Under the pieces are notes generated by a model, which did not search any database, had not been told where the DNA came from, and worked only from the letters and a program-made list of their open reading frames with translations. Shown piece after piece: positions 7,913 through 14,485 of a stretch of 17,384 bases of DNA. Positions within the stretch are counted from its first letter, which is position 1. Every line of letters starts with the position of its first letter. Location: assembly GCA_947254645.1 (NCBI GenBank), contig CAMYDW010000025.1:1-17384 (forward strand). Reading direction: 5' to 3'. The DNA comes from an uncultured Peptococcaceae bacterium (GTDB lineage Bacteria; Bacillota; Peptococcia; Peptococcales; Peptococcaceae). Made by a program: the position numbers and the translations under genes.

Positions 7913-8628
7913 GAATAATCGCTTATTGTCGCTTCATCTAAGACACGTTGACTTTGAATCATTCCTGGTAAATGTTTTCTGTATTCTTGCGAAAGTATAT
8001 CCCTAAATATTGTTCTTGCACTATGAGATAAAGTGAGCACGGGAATGTGTTGCTTATTATTAGTTGGTACCGTTTTTAGGAAAACCATTATTTCATCAAC
8101 AATAGAGCGTTGGTAAACATTTAAATTTTTGCTTTTCCAATATTCATAAAAAGAATGCAGGAAATTTTCGGTGTCTGTACTGCCATATCCCAGAAGCGAA
8201 AGAAAATACCATTCAAAAAATAATCTATGTTCAACATAATTATAATGGTTCAAAGATTTTAAATAGTCTACAAAAAAGAAATAGAAATTTGTAATTTCTA
8301 TTTCTTCTATACTATAGGTTGATACCAACTCACAAAGGTAAATCGCAGTAATAGTTGTTTCATAATGATGAAAAAGTGTACTTTCCAAGTCCATTTCTAA
8401 AGAAGATGTTAATAAATAGCCGCTCTGACTATGAAGAAGCTCCACTTCAACTTGATGTGCAATTTGCAATTGTGGTGCTAATTTACTATTTTTTTTCCTA
8501 AGACCTTTTACGAGCGCCGTAAATTTGCCTAGATGCTCACCATAGAAAGATAGAATTGCATCGTTGTCATTAAGCACACTATGCTTTAAAACAATACAAT
8601 TTTCACGTAAATATCTGTTATTTTTCAA
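7909..8628 (-). CDS. recO: DNA repair protein RecO
   Basis: A 239-residue RecO homologue. RecO binds DNA and SSB, and with RecR loads RecA at gaps in the RecF pathway. The N-terminal OB-fold is recognisable from 'ENCIVLKHSVLNDNDAILSF', then 'GKFTALVKGLRKKNSKLAPQLQ', which matches the RecO pattern 'G....vvkGarr.kSk....lqp'. A helical domain with YLCELVSTY follows. I see no clear four-cysteine zinc site, which some RecO proteins have. The ATG at 8628 overlaps the nrdR stop (ATGA overlap, 8625-8628), which implies coupled translation. In many Firmicutes recO precedes glyQS as it does here. Confidence 0.92.
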   Translation of the reverse strand: MKNNRYLRENCIVLKHSVLNDNDAILSFYGEHLGKFTALVKGLRKKNSKLAPQLQIAHQVEVELLHSQSGYLLTSSLEMDLESTLFHHYETTITAIYLCELVSTYSIEEIEITNFYFFFVDYLKSLNHYNYVEHRLFFEWYFLSLLGYGSTDTENFLHSFYEYWKSKNLNVYQRSIVDEIMVFLKTVPTNNKQHIPVLTLSHSARTIFRDILSQEYRKHLPGMIQSQRVLDEATISDYS

Positions 8629-9080
8629 TTTTTTTCAGACTGTCTTAAAGCCTCTAGTTCACTAAAAAAGCTTTCTATATCAGAAAAGTCTTTATAGACA
8701 GAAGCAAATCTAATATATGCCACCTGATCAAGATGAAGAAGATTCTTTAAGATTGTTGCTCCAATATCTGATGTTGATACTTCAGTATACTGATTTTTTA
8801 ATTGTTTCTCAATATCATCAATCAGTTCTTCCAGTTGTGCTAAAGTAACAGGTCTTTTTTCACAAGCTTTTGCCATACCCTTTAAAATCTTAGAACGATC
8901 AAACAGTTCAGTTCTACCAGAACGCTTACGAACAATTAATGGCATATCTTCTATCTTTTCATAGGTAGTAAAACGTTTGCCGCACTTCATACACTCACGA
9001 CGTCTCTTTACAGTATTGGCTGTGTCGTTTGTTCTTGTATCAAGTACCTTACTATCTCCACCGCAAATAGGACAAAACAT
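8625..9080 (-). CDS. nrdR: Transcriptional repressor NrdR
   Basis: A 151-residue repressor of ribonucleotide reductase genes. The N-terminal zinc ribbon has four cysteines, CPIC at residues 3-6 and CMKC at 30-33, separated by the conserved DTR...RRRE stretch, then GKRFTTYE. Residues from about 49 onward (VRKRSGRTELFDRSKILKGMAKACEKRPV) form the ATP-cone that senses ATP and dATP. The length is typical for the family. I could not find an nrd operon or a convincing NrdR box in the window. It lies 15 bases after nifU and overlaps recO by four bases. Confidence 0.97.
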   Translation of the reverse strand: MFCPICGGDSKVLDTRTNDTANTVKRRRECMKCGKRFTTYEKIEDMPLIVRKRSGRTELFDRSKILKGMAKACEKRPVTLAQLEELIDDIEKQLKNQYTEVSTSDIGATILKNLLHLDQVAYIRFASVYKDFSDIESFFSELEALRQSEKN

Positions 9081-9095
9081 TGTTAATCACCCTTA

Positions 9096-9488
9096 TTATT
9101 CTTCTGAATCAACAATCCCCTGTTGATAATGTTCGATTGCTTTTTTCAATGCGTCAACGCCAACCATTGAACAATGCATCTTTCTTTCTGGAAGACCACC
9201 CAATTCATCTGCAACCAACTCTGCAGTTAGTTTTTCAGCTTCCTCAACAGATTTTCCCTTTACCATTTCAGTTAACATACTGCTGGCAGCTACAGCTGCA
9301 GTACAACCAAAAGTTTCAAATTTAATATCTGTAATAATGTCATTATCATCTACGTTTAGATATATAATGGTAGAATCTCCACAATCAGGATTGCTTACTT
9401 CTCCAATAGCGGTCGGTGAAGTCATTTCTCCTTCATTACGAGGATTTTTTGCATGATCGATGGTTTTATCTGTAAATTGAATACTCAT
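9096..9488 (-). CDS. nifU: Iron-sulfur cluster assembly scaffold protein, NifU/IscU family (clostridial type)
   Basis: A 130-residue U-type scaffold on which [2Fe-2S] clusters are built with sulfur from a cysteine desulfurase. The three cluster cysteines are visible: C36 in NPDCGD, C62 in FGCTAA and C106 in MHCSMVG, plus D38, the Asp that aids cluster release. The HAKNPRNEGE opening and the short length resemble the stand-alone NifU-like proteins of clostridia, not full-length NifU with its extra ferredoxin and C-terminal domains. No cysteine desulfurase (iscS/nifS) gene is in the window. It is first in a cluster with nrdR and recO and has its own candidate promoter. The ATG at 9488 has TGGAGG upstream. 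Confidence 0.94.
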   Translation of the reverse strand: MSIQFTDKTIDHAKNPRNEGEMTSPTAIGEVSNPDCGDSTIIYLNVDDNDIITDIKFETFGCTAAVAASSMLTEMVKGKSVEEAEKLTAELVADELGGLPERKMHCSMVGVDALKKAIEHYQQGIVDSEE

Positions 9489-9517
9489 TTTAAACCTCCA
9501 AAAGTTTGATTATTTCT

Positions 9518-9547
9518 AGTTTACACAGAATAACTTGCTTTCGTCAA
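9518..9547 (-). promoter_or_regulatory. Candidate promoter of nifU-nrdR-recO
   Basis: On the minus strand TTGACG (9547-9542), an 18-base spacer and TAAACT (9523-9518). It is placed about 30 bases before the nifU start codon. The -10 box matches the consensus at only four of six positions. Confidence 0.5.
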
Positions 9548-9570
9548 GAACTAAACAACAACTTCGTTCA

Positions 9571-9600
9571 TTGACAGCCTTTATAGATACATGTTTTAAT
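9571..9600 (+). promoter_or_regulatory. Candidate promoter of the 120-residue orphan gene
   Basis: A perfect TTGACA at 9571-9576, an 18-base spacer that ends in TGT (an extended -10 motif), and TTTAAT at 9595-9600. It would give a very short leader that starts near the ribosome binding site GAGGTG at 9607-9612, so the true -10 may differ. Confidence 0.5.
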
Positions 9601-9617
9601 AGAATCGAGGTGAAAAT

Positions 9618-9980
9618 ATGCTAACAATATTATACTTCTTGTCAAAAAAAAATTATAGAAAAATTGTTTTTGCACTTTGGAATCAAACACTATCCAGAGA
9701 AGAGCTTCAACATCAAGCACTATCCAACGCTGATTACGATTTTGATGAAGCGCTTCGTATCTTAATTCAAAATAATATTATAGTAGAAGAATTAGAAGAT
9801 CAAATTCCTCAATATAAACTTAACAAGAAAAAAATGTCACGTTATATTAAATTTGTTACAAGTACTGGTATTTCAATTTTTTTCTTTATGATTTCTAAAA
9901 TCGTAAATGCGTCTGATACTTATGCACAAAAAAAACGTCAACAAATAGTTGATGATTTTTTACATTCATCTATTAAATAA
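9618..9980 (+). CDS. Small protein of unknown function, likely winged-helix-like N-terminus and one membrane segment
   Basis: A 120-residue protein that I do not recognise. It is a plus-strand gene alone between the divergent nifU and the convergent trx. The ATG at 9618 has a good ribosome binding site (GAGGTG) and the frame ends cleanly just before a strong terminator, so it looks like a real gene. Residues 1-70 read like a small helical or winged-helix fold (SREELQHQAL..., DFDEALRILIQNNIIVEE, then a strand-like YKLNKK). Residues about 77-97 (IKFVTSTGISIFFFMISKIV) are hydrophobic enough for one membrane segment, and the short tail is basic. A membrane-linked DNA- or protein-binding role is only a guess. 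Confidence 0.72.
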   Translation: MLTILYFLSKKNYRKIVFALWNQTLSREELQHQALSNADYDFDEALRILIQNNIIVEELEDQIPQYKLNKKKMSRYIKFVTSTGISIFFFMISKIVNASDTYAQKKRQQIVDDFLHSSIK

Positions 9981-10011
9981 AAAAAGTACTACACATAGTG
10001 TAGTACTTTTT
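9981..10011. terminator. Bidirectional terminator between the orphan gene and trx
   Basis: A perfect 14-bp hairpin, AAAAAGTACTACAC at 9981-9994 and its complement at 9998-10011, with the 3-base loop ATA. An A-run on the left and a T-run on the right let it end transcription from both converging genes. Confidence 0.92.
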
Positions 10012-10332
10012 TTAGTCTAATAATCTCGCTAGATCTTGTTTAGGTCTAAAACCAACTACACGTTCTTTTTCTTGACCATTTTCAAAAATAATCATTGTAG
10101 GAATACTCATAACACCATATCTTTGAGCAATGGTCCCACTTTGATCCACATTTAATTTACCAACTACCGCTTTTCCAGCATATTCACTTGCTATATCATC
10201 AATAATTGGACCTACCATTTTGCATGGTCCACACCATTCTGCCCAAAAATCAACAAGAACGCGTTGTTCAGATTTTAATACAATATCATCAAAATTTTCT
10301 TCATTTAACATTATTACATGTTCATTTGCCAT
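10012..10332 (-). CDS. trxA: Thioredoxin
   Basis: A 106-residue cytosolic thiol-disulfide oxidoreductase. The active site WCGPCK is at residues 33-38, in the classical context DFWAEWCGPCKM. The cis-proline motif MSIPTMIIF and the late VGFRPK segment complete the thioredoxin fold. The start is ATG at 10332 with AGGAGG upstream. It has no signal peptide. It lies 61 bases downstream of tcdA with its own candidate promoter and ends at the shared two-way terminator. No thioredoxin reductase gene is adjacent. Confidence 0.97.
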   Translation of the reverse strand: MANEHVIMLNEENFDDIVLKSEQRVLVDFWAEWCGPCKMVGPIIDDIASEYAGKAVVGKLNVDQSGTIAQRYGVMSIPTMIIFENGQEKERVVGFRPKQDLARLLD

Positions 10333-10364
10333 CTTATTGTAGCCTCCTAAGCATTTATATTTCT

Positions 10365-10392
10365 AATATACCATAAAAAACTTTATAATAAA
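10365..10392 (-). promoter_or_regulatory. Candidate promoter of trx
   Basis: On the minus strand TTTATT (10392-10387), a 16-base spacer that ends in TGG (extended -10), and TATATT (10370-10365). The -35 box is weak, but the extended -10 is good. The leader would be about 30 bases. Confidence 0.5.
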
Positions 10393-10393
10393 C

Positions 10394-11095
10394 TCATTTC
10401 ATAAATTCTTTTAAAATTTCTAATGCAACATACTTACTCAACTCTAAGCCAGCCATCGCTGGCATATAAGATATTGTTCCAGTAGGACTATTTTCTTTTG
10501 CAAACGCTCTATTCGGTAACTCTTCTGAAAATAAAACTGGTACTCCATGATAAATCCCCTCTTTACGCAAGCGAATACGTATTGCTCGTGCAAGAGGACA
10601 TACAGAAGTTTTGCTAATGTCTTTAATTTGAAAAGGTTTTATGCCAATTTTATTGCCCGTTCCCATACAAGATATAATTTTTTTATTTTCTTCTATGTGC
10701 CATTTTATGACATCTACCTTAGCTCTCACATCATCAATACAATCAATTGTGTAGTCTGTCTCATTAAATAAATCATCATAAATAATTTTTTCAACTTTTT
10801 CCTCATAGGTGCAGATGTGTACCGCAGGATTAATCTGCAACAACCTATCACGCATCACACTTACCTTTGACATACCAATTGTTGAATCTAATGCATGAAT
10901 TTGTCTATTGATATTTGTTACATCAATTTTATCAAAATCTATAATTTTGATAAAACCAATTCCCATACGCACCAGGGATTCACACACCCACGAGCCTACA
11001 CCACCAACGCCTAAAACTGTGATGTGTGTTTCCTGTAATTTTTTTAAAGCATCTTTCCCAATTAATATTTGTGTTCTGTCATAAAAATTTTCCAT
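10394..11095 (-). CDS. tcdA: tRNA threonylcarbamoyladenosine dehydratase (ThiF/E1-like family)
   Basis: A 233-residue ThiF/MoeB/E1-like ATP-dependent enzyme. TcdA (CsdL) activates the carboxyl of t6A37 in tRNA and dehydrates it to cyclic ct6A, which strengthens ANN decoding. The Rossmann motif GVGGVGSW is at about residues 29-36. The adenylation region FDKIDVTNINRQ and the substrate-linked Asp in DCIDDVRAK follow, then CMGTGNK...KPFQIKDISKTSVCPLAR, which is typical of the TcdA subfamily. It lacks the extra domains of MoeB and of E1 enzymes. The ATG at 11095 has TGAGGAAA upstream. It is divergent from the DUF1858 gene. Confidence 0.9.
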   Translation of the reverse strand: MENFYDRTQILIGKDALKKLQETHITVLGVGGVGSWVCESLVRMGIGFIKIIDFDKIDVTNINRQIHALDSTIGMSKVSVMRDRLLQINPAVHICTYEEKVEKIIYDDLFNETDYTIDCIDDVRAKVDVIKWHIEENKKIISCMGTGNKIGIKPFQIKDISKTSVCPLARAIRIRLRKEGIYHGVPVLFSEELPNRAFAKENSPTGTISYMPAMAGLELSKYVALEILKEFMK

Positions 11096-11126
11096 TATTT
11101 TTCCTCAAAATATATTAGTATTCTAT

Positions 11127-11154
11127 TTGACTTCATTTTTTTCTTTGATATACT
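11127..11154 (+). promoter_or_regulatory. Promoter of the DUF1858 gene
   Basis: TTGACT at 11127-11132, a 16-base spacer that ends in TGA (extended -10), and TATACT at 11149-11154. It would start transcription near 11161, giving a 35-base leader with the ribosome binding site AAAGGAGG. Its -10 box overlaps that of the opposing tcdA promoter. Confidence 0.75.
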
Positions 11155-11180
11155 ATAACAAAGAAATAAAATACTAGCAA
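11152..11180 (-). promoter_or_regulatory. Promoter of tcdA
   Basis: On the minus strand TTGCTA (11180-11175), a 17-base spacer that ends in TGT (extended -10), and TATAGT (11157-11152). It shares three bases of the -10 region with the plus-strand DUF1858 promoter. Confidence 0.65.
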
Positions 11181-11195
11181 CAAAGGAGGCTTAAT

Positions 11196-11393
11196 ATGCT
11201 TATTAGCAAGGATATGCCTATTTCCGAAACTGTTAATAAATATCCGGCAACTGCATCTGTTTTTATGGAGTTTGGTATGGGTTGTCTTGGTTGTGCTGCA
11301 GCCCGTTTCGAAAATATTGAACAAGGTGCTATCGTACACGGAATTGATGTTGATGCACTTATTGAAGCTTTAAATAAAGTTGCCGCAGAATAA
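11196..11393 (+). CDS. DUF1858 domain protein (hybrid-cluster-protein-associated redox disulfide type)
   Basis: A 65-residue single-domain protein. It begins MLISKDMPISETVNKYP and carries CLGC at residues 30-33 in FGMGCLGCAAA. This is the typical DUF1858 pattern, an N-terminal helix bundle with a CxxC placed after 'F...GM.C.GC'. The CxxC suggests a redox-active disulfide or metal/cluster contact, and the family is often found with the hybrid cluster protein, but no such gene is in this window. The start ATG is preceded by AAAGGAGG. The gene is monocistronic, with its own promoter and a terminator that it shares with rnpB. Confidence 0.9.
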   Translation: MLISKDMPISETVNKYPATASVFMEFGMGCLGCAAARFENIEQGAIVHGIDVDALIEALNKVAAE

Positions 11394-11396
11394 AAT

Positions 11397-11440
11397 ATTA
11401 CCTACTAAATAAAAAAGAGTCCCTGATAGGGACTCTTTTT

Positions 11441-11455
<15 letters not shown>
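11397..11455. terminator. Long perfect hairpin terminator shared by the DUF1858 gene and rnpB
   Basis: Arms of 27 bp (11397-11423 and 11429-11455) are perfect complements around a 5-base loop. The core is AAAAAAGAGTCCC/GGGACTCTTTTTT, a good terminator in both directions. The outer part of the stem (ATTACCTACTAAAT and its complement) includes the 3' strand of helix P1 of the RNase P RNA and an inverted copy of it. Confidence 0.93.
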
Positions 11456-11767
<312 letters not shown>

Positions 11768-11773
11768 TCCTTC

Positions 11774-11802
11774 ATTATAAGCAAAAAAAGCTTTTTTATC
11801 AA
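11774..11802 (-). promoter_or_regulatory. Promoter of rnpB
   Basis: On the minus strand TTGATA (11802-11797), an exact 17-base spacer and a perfect TATAAT (11779-11774). Transcription should start near 11767, just before helix P1. The stop codon of the upstream gene (TGA, 11801-11799) lies inside the -35 box. The spacer holds the run AAAAAAGCTTTTTT. Confidence 0.88.
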
Positions 11803-12455
11803 GAAATAAATTTACTTAAGGCTTTTTGGGCTAGTTCGTGAATGGTATATTTTTTTAGAGTATCATCTTGATATAAAAGAGCCTTTCTTGAATCTTGAAG
11901 CCAGGATTCTAAATAAGGTTTCATATCTGCTTCAGGGAATTGATAAAAAAAGATACATGCATAGGCACGTAAATCTACCATGTCATATTTCTCAAACCAT
12001 TGAAAAGTTTTCGGTAAAAATTCCTTTATTGTTTCAGAATGATAGTTCATTACTTCTGGTAATATATAATATAGTCCAGCGTAACAAATCTCATTCAAAT
12101 CAACATGGTAAAACCAAGGCCCGATGAATTCACGATACCTTGACCCTTCCACATTAGCAAGAATACTACCAATAACTTCCGCAGAAGCCCATGGAACATT
12201 TGCACTTTCTTCACACATTTGCCAAATAAATCTGCGTATGACATTTCTAAACAAATCATCGTTATCTGCAGCATATATTCCAGCTAGTTTGCCTATAAAC
12301 ATAATAGCGCGCCATCTTAAAATATCATCAGGCATACCATATACATGCATTTGTAGCACACGCATTGTTAGTGCTGCATCCTCTTGAAAACAACGACAAA
12401 CCACATCAAAATCACTATTTTCAAGCGCTTTCTTTATTTCTTTTCTAGCGTTCAA
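11799..12455 (-). CDS. HEAT-repeat-like protein, DVU0298 family
   Basis: A 218-residue, all-helical protein of unknown role. Helical repeats are visible as WRAIMFIGKLAGIYA, EESANVPWASAEVIGSILA and AYACIFFYQFPEADMKPYL. The 'mceES..v.W.sAE.iGeIla' block resembles the DVU0298 group of PBS-lyase HEAT-like proteins, for which I know no established function. No signal peptide or membrane segment is seen. The start is TTG at 12455-12453: GGAGGG lies six bases upstream, and the next in-frame ATG is about 30 codons inside the conserved region. It follows the glucosaminidase gene by 17 bases, which suggests an operon. No terminator is visible before rnpB. Confidence 0.8.
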   Translation of the reverse strand: MNARKEIKKALENSDFDVVCRCFQEDAALTMRVLQMHVYGMPDDILRWRAIMFIGKLAGIYAADNDDLFRNVIRRFIWQMCEESANVPWASAEVIGSILANVEGSRYREFIGPWFYHVDLNEICYAGLYYILPEVMNYHSETIKEFLPKTFQWFEKYDMVDLRAYACIFFYQFPEADMKPYLESWLQDSRKALLYQDDTLKKYTIHELAQKALSKFIS

Positions 12456-12472
12456 ATAAGACCCTCCATTAT

Positions 12473-13624
12473 TTAGCTGGCAATCATCGGCGCTAGATAA
12501 TTCGCATAAATAATCTCCCCATAATTATTGCCTGGAACAGCCCATTTACCATTTAAATCCGTAAGATAAATAGCCTTTCCTCTATTGCCATGAGCAAATC
12601 TACCATCCAATAGTTCTACACCTGCTGGAAGTGGATTTGCATTAGCATATGAGTAAAGATGTTGAATATGTGCTTCTACACCAGAAGCAATACTATCATA
12701 GCACCATCCGTGAATACCTACTTGTAAATTAGCTTTATCATGATTCACTTGTGAAAACATTTGTTTTTGAAAGTCTTCTTCTGTTGTAACGCGACCAATA
12801 GCACCTAACCCACAGTAATTATTTTGAAAAGGTTTTACTTCATTTCCATATTGAAAATTTCCAGTTTCATGTAATGCTTGAGCCAATGCAACATCGCCTC
12901 GAATATTGTATTTTTGTCCGATAGAATAATAATAATATGCAATATTTTGTGGGAAAGGAATAAAAGCTCTTCCCCTGGCAGCGGCAGTTGCACGCGCAGT
13001 ATTTTCTTTTATGGCTAAAAATCTTTGCATTTGTTCCAATGAAGCATAGCTTTGTCCTTGTAAGGTGACTGAGGAAGCAGATAAACTGTCACGCTCCCCT
13101 TCTTTGACAAAAGGATTCGCTTGTGGGAGTGGTACTTCTTCTAACGGTGCATTTGGTTTTCTGGTATCTATTAAGACAGTATTTGTGGCACCTTGCCAAT
13201 TCACTTCAGCACCAAGGCTTTCGGCAACAACTCTTACCGGTACCATTGTGTAACCACTCGGTGTAATAAAAGGCGTGCCTAGATTTCTATCAATTTGTAA
13301 TTTATTATTTTTTATGAAAATCTGAATCGTTGAATTGTCAGTTGCTGAAGTATTTAATGCGGATAAATTGGTATCAATTAAAACAGAACGACTTTCATTG
13401 TCCCACTCTACATGATACCCTAATCCCTCAGAAACTAATCTCAACGGCACATACACCCTGCCTGATAAATTAATTGGCATTGGTTGATTCGTACCATTAT
13501 AAATTTGTTTATTGATTTGAATATTAATTTCATTATTAGATGCATTGGCTGAATTTGGCATAGCAAATGTGGTCAATAGCACAATGCTCAGTGAAACAGC
13601 AATTATTATTTTTTTTAAATCCAT
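12473..13624 (-). CDS. Secreted copper-amine-oxidase-N-like protein with C-terminal glucosaminidase domain
   Basis: A 383-residue exported wall hydrolase. The start is ATG at 13624, with AGGAGG six bases upstream; the frame is open to an ATG at 13657, but that start would put extra residues before the signal peptide. Residues 1-28 (MDLKKIIIAVSLSIVLLTTF...ANA) are a signal peptide with cleavage after ANA. Two copies of the copper-amine-oxidase N-terminal repeat follow, at about 32-84 and 97-153. They show VYVPLRLVSEGLGYHVEWD and MVPVRVVAESLGAEVNWQ. These repeats are a general extracellular module and do not imply amine oxidase activity. The C-terminal part (about 222-383) is a GH73-like glucosaminidase. 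Its likely catalytic Glu is E253 in QALHETGNF, followed by NNYCGLGA. The role is probably peptidoglycan remodelling. Confidence 0.9.
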   Translation of the reverse strand: MDLKKIIIAVSLSIVLLTTFAMPNSANASNNEINIQINKQIYNGTNQPMPINLSGRVYVPLRLVSEGLGYHVEWDNESRSVLIDTNLSALNTSATDNSTIQIFIKNNKLQIDRNLGTPFITPSGYTMVPVRVVAESLGAEVNWQGATNTVLIDTRKPNAPLEEVPLPQANPFVKEGERDSLSASSVTLQGQSYASLEQMQRFLAIKENTARATAAARGRAFIPFPQNIAYYYYSIGQKYNIRGDVALAQALHETGNFQYGNEVKPFQNNYCGLGAIGRVTTEEDFQKQMFSQVNHDKANLQVGIHGWCYDSIASGVEAHIQHLYSYANANPLPAGVELLDGRFAHGNRGKAIYLTDLNGKWAVPGNNYGEIIYANYLAPMIAS

Positions 13625-13666
13625 GTTTTTCCTCCTAAATGACGAGTTCATTGCCAAAAGAATGGC

Positions 13667-13672
13667 ATTATA
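13667..13672 (-). promoter_or_regulatory. Candidate -10 box for the glucosaminidase gene, with a nearby dyad
   Basis: A perfect TATAAT on the minus strand lies 43 bases before the start codon, but I see no good -35 box. Just downstream on the same transcript is the dyad TGCCA (13652-13656) with TGGCA (13663-13667), which could be an operator or chance. No convincing plus-strand promoter for the cyclophilin gene is seen in this 111-base divergent gap. Confidence 0.35.
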
Positions 13673-13735
13673 TACTTAGTTATGTTATCATGAATGAGAT
13701 TTAATATCTATTTTATTGAAAGGGTTGAAATAATA

Positions 13736-14257
13736 ATGTCAAATCCACAAGTAAAAATTCAAATGAAAAGTGGCAATTCTATGACAGTAGAACTATATCC
13801 TGATGTTGCACCTAATACTGTTAACAATTTTTTACTTCTAGCAAACAATGGTTTTTATAACGGCCTCACTTTCCATCGTGTGATTAATGGATTTATGATT
13901 CAAGGCGGATGCCCTAATGGCACTGGTACAGGTGGCCCTGGTTATGGCATAAAAGGTGAATTTGCTAAAAACGGTGTTAAAAACGACCTAAAACATGATC
14001 GTGGTGTAATCTCAATGGCACGTTCCATGCATCCAGATAGTGCAGGTTCCCAATTTTTTATTATGCACAAGCCAGCGCCTCATCTTGATGGTGCTTATGC
14101 AGGCTTTGGTATGTTGGTTGACGGTTTTGATGAATTAGACCGCATTGCAACAACAAAAACTTCATATGGTGATAATCCTGTTGATGCAGAAATCATTGAA
14201 AAAATGGAAGTTAATCTTAACGGTTACGAACCAAAAGATCCTATTGTCATTAAATAA
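13736..14257 (+). CDS. Cyclophilin-type peptidyl-prolyl cis-trans isomerase
   Basis: A 173-residue cytosolic cyclophilin that speeds proline isomerisation during protein folding. The hallmark FHRVINGFMIQGG (catalytic Arg in FHRV) is followed by GTGTGGPGYGIKGEF, GVISMAR, GSQFFIMHKPAPHLDGAYAGFGMLVDGFD and a late YGDNPVDAEII. There is no signal peptide or lipobox. The frame is open back to 13694, but I chose ATG at 13736 because it gives the normal family N-terminus (MSNPQVKIQMKSGN) and has AAAGGG upstream, although at a rather long distance of 11 bases. It is divergent from the secreted glucosaminidase and ends in a strong terminator. Confidence 0.93.
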   Translation: MSNPQVKIQMKSGNSMTVELYPDVAPNTVNNFLLLANNGFYNGLTFHRVINGFMIQGGCPNGTGTGGPGYGIKGEFAKNGVKNDLKHDRGVISMARSMHPDSAGSQFFIMHKPAPHLDGAYAGFGMLVDGFDELDRIATTKTSYGDNPVDAEIIEKMEVNLNGYEPKDPIVIK

Positions 14258-14310
14258 AAATAAAAAAATACCAACGAATCATTGTGTGATTCGTTGGTAT
14301 TTTTTTATTT
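14258..14310. terminator. Bidirectional terminator between cyclophilin and smpB clusters
   Basis: Perfect 24-bp arms at 14258-14281 and 14287-14310 around the loop TTGTG. The core is TACCAACGAATCA with A- and T-runs outside, so it works in both directions. The stop codon of the 59-residue ORF on the minus strand lies within its right arm. Confidence 0.93.
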
Positions 14311-14484
14311 AAAACTTTCTTTCTCATCAGAAAGTGAGTGATTCGTTGCTGCATCTGTGAAATACACAGAAAAAATTGCGACTAAAGCAATAAAAAATGT
14401 TTGAAGTGTTTTTCTTTTAATATCTTTTTTTGCTTCATTAAGGTATATATGACGCAATTGTTTAGTGGTAATTTTTTGAGCCAT
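14305..14484 (-). CDS. Putative 59-residue single-pass membrane protein
   Basis: A short frame in the 175-base space after smpB. It starts with ATG at 14484, one base after the smpB stop codon, and ends with TAA at 14307-14305 in the terminator stem. The product begins MAQKITTKQLRHIYLNEAKK and has a basic N-terminal helix. A hydrophobic segment spans about residues 27-43 (LQTFFIALVAIFSVYFT), and a polar, partly acidic tail ends DEKESFK. The positive-inside rule would place the N-terminus in the cytosol. The ribosome binding site is weak (only AGAGAGAAA upstream), so it may depend on coupling with smpB. I do not recognise a family. The tight spacing and the coherent membrane-protein pattern favour a real gene. 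Confidence 0.62.
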   Translation of the reverse strand: MAQKITTKQLRHIYLNEAKKDIKRKTLQTFFIALVAIFSVYFTDAATNHSLSDEKESFK

Positions 14485-14485
14485 A

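Noticed and set aside
11133..11339. Minus-strand frame opposite the DUF1858 gene
   Set aside because: The DUF1858 frame has a strong ribosome binding site, a promoter and a recognised motif; the opposite frame has none and would cover the tcdA promoter.
11784..11797. AAAAAAGCTTTTTT as a terminator of the HEAT-like gene
   Set aside because: The stem has only one G-C pair step and would be unstable. It is better explained as the AT-rich spacer of the rnpB promoter.
13694..13735. Upstream extension of the cyclophilin (start at 13694)
   Set aside because: There is no ribosome binding site before 13694, and the extra residues are not part of the cyclophilin fold.
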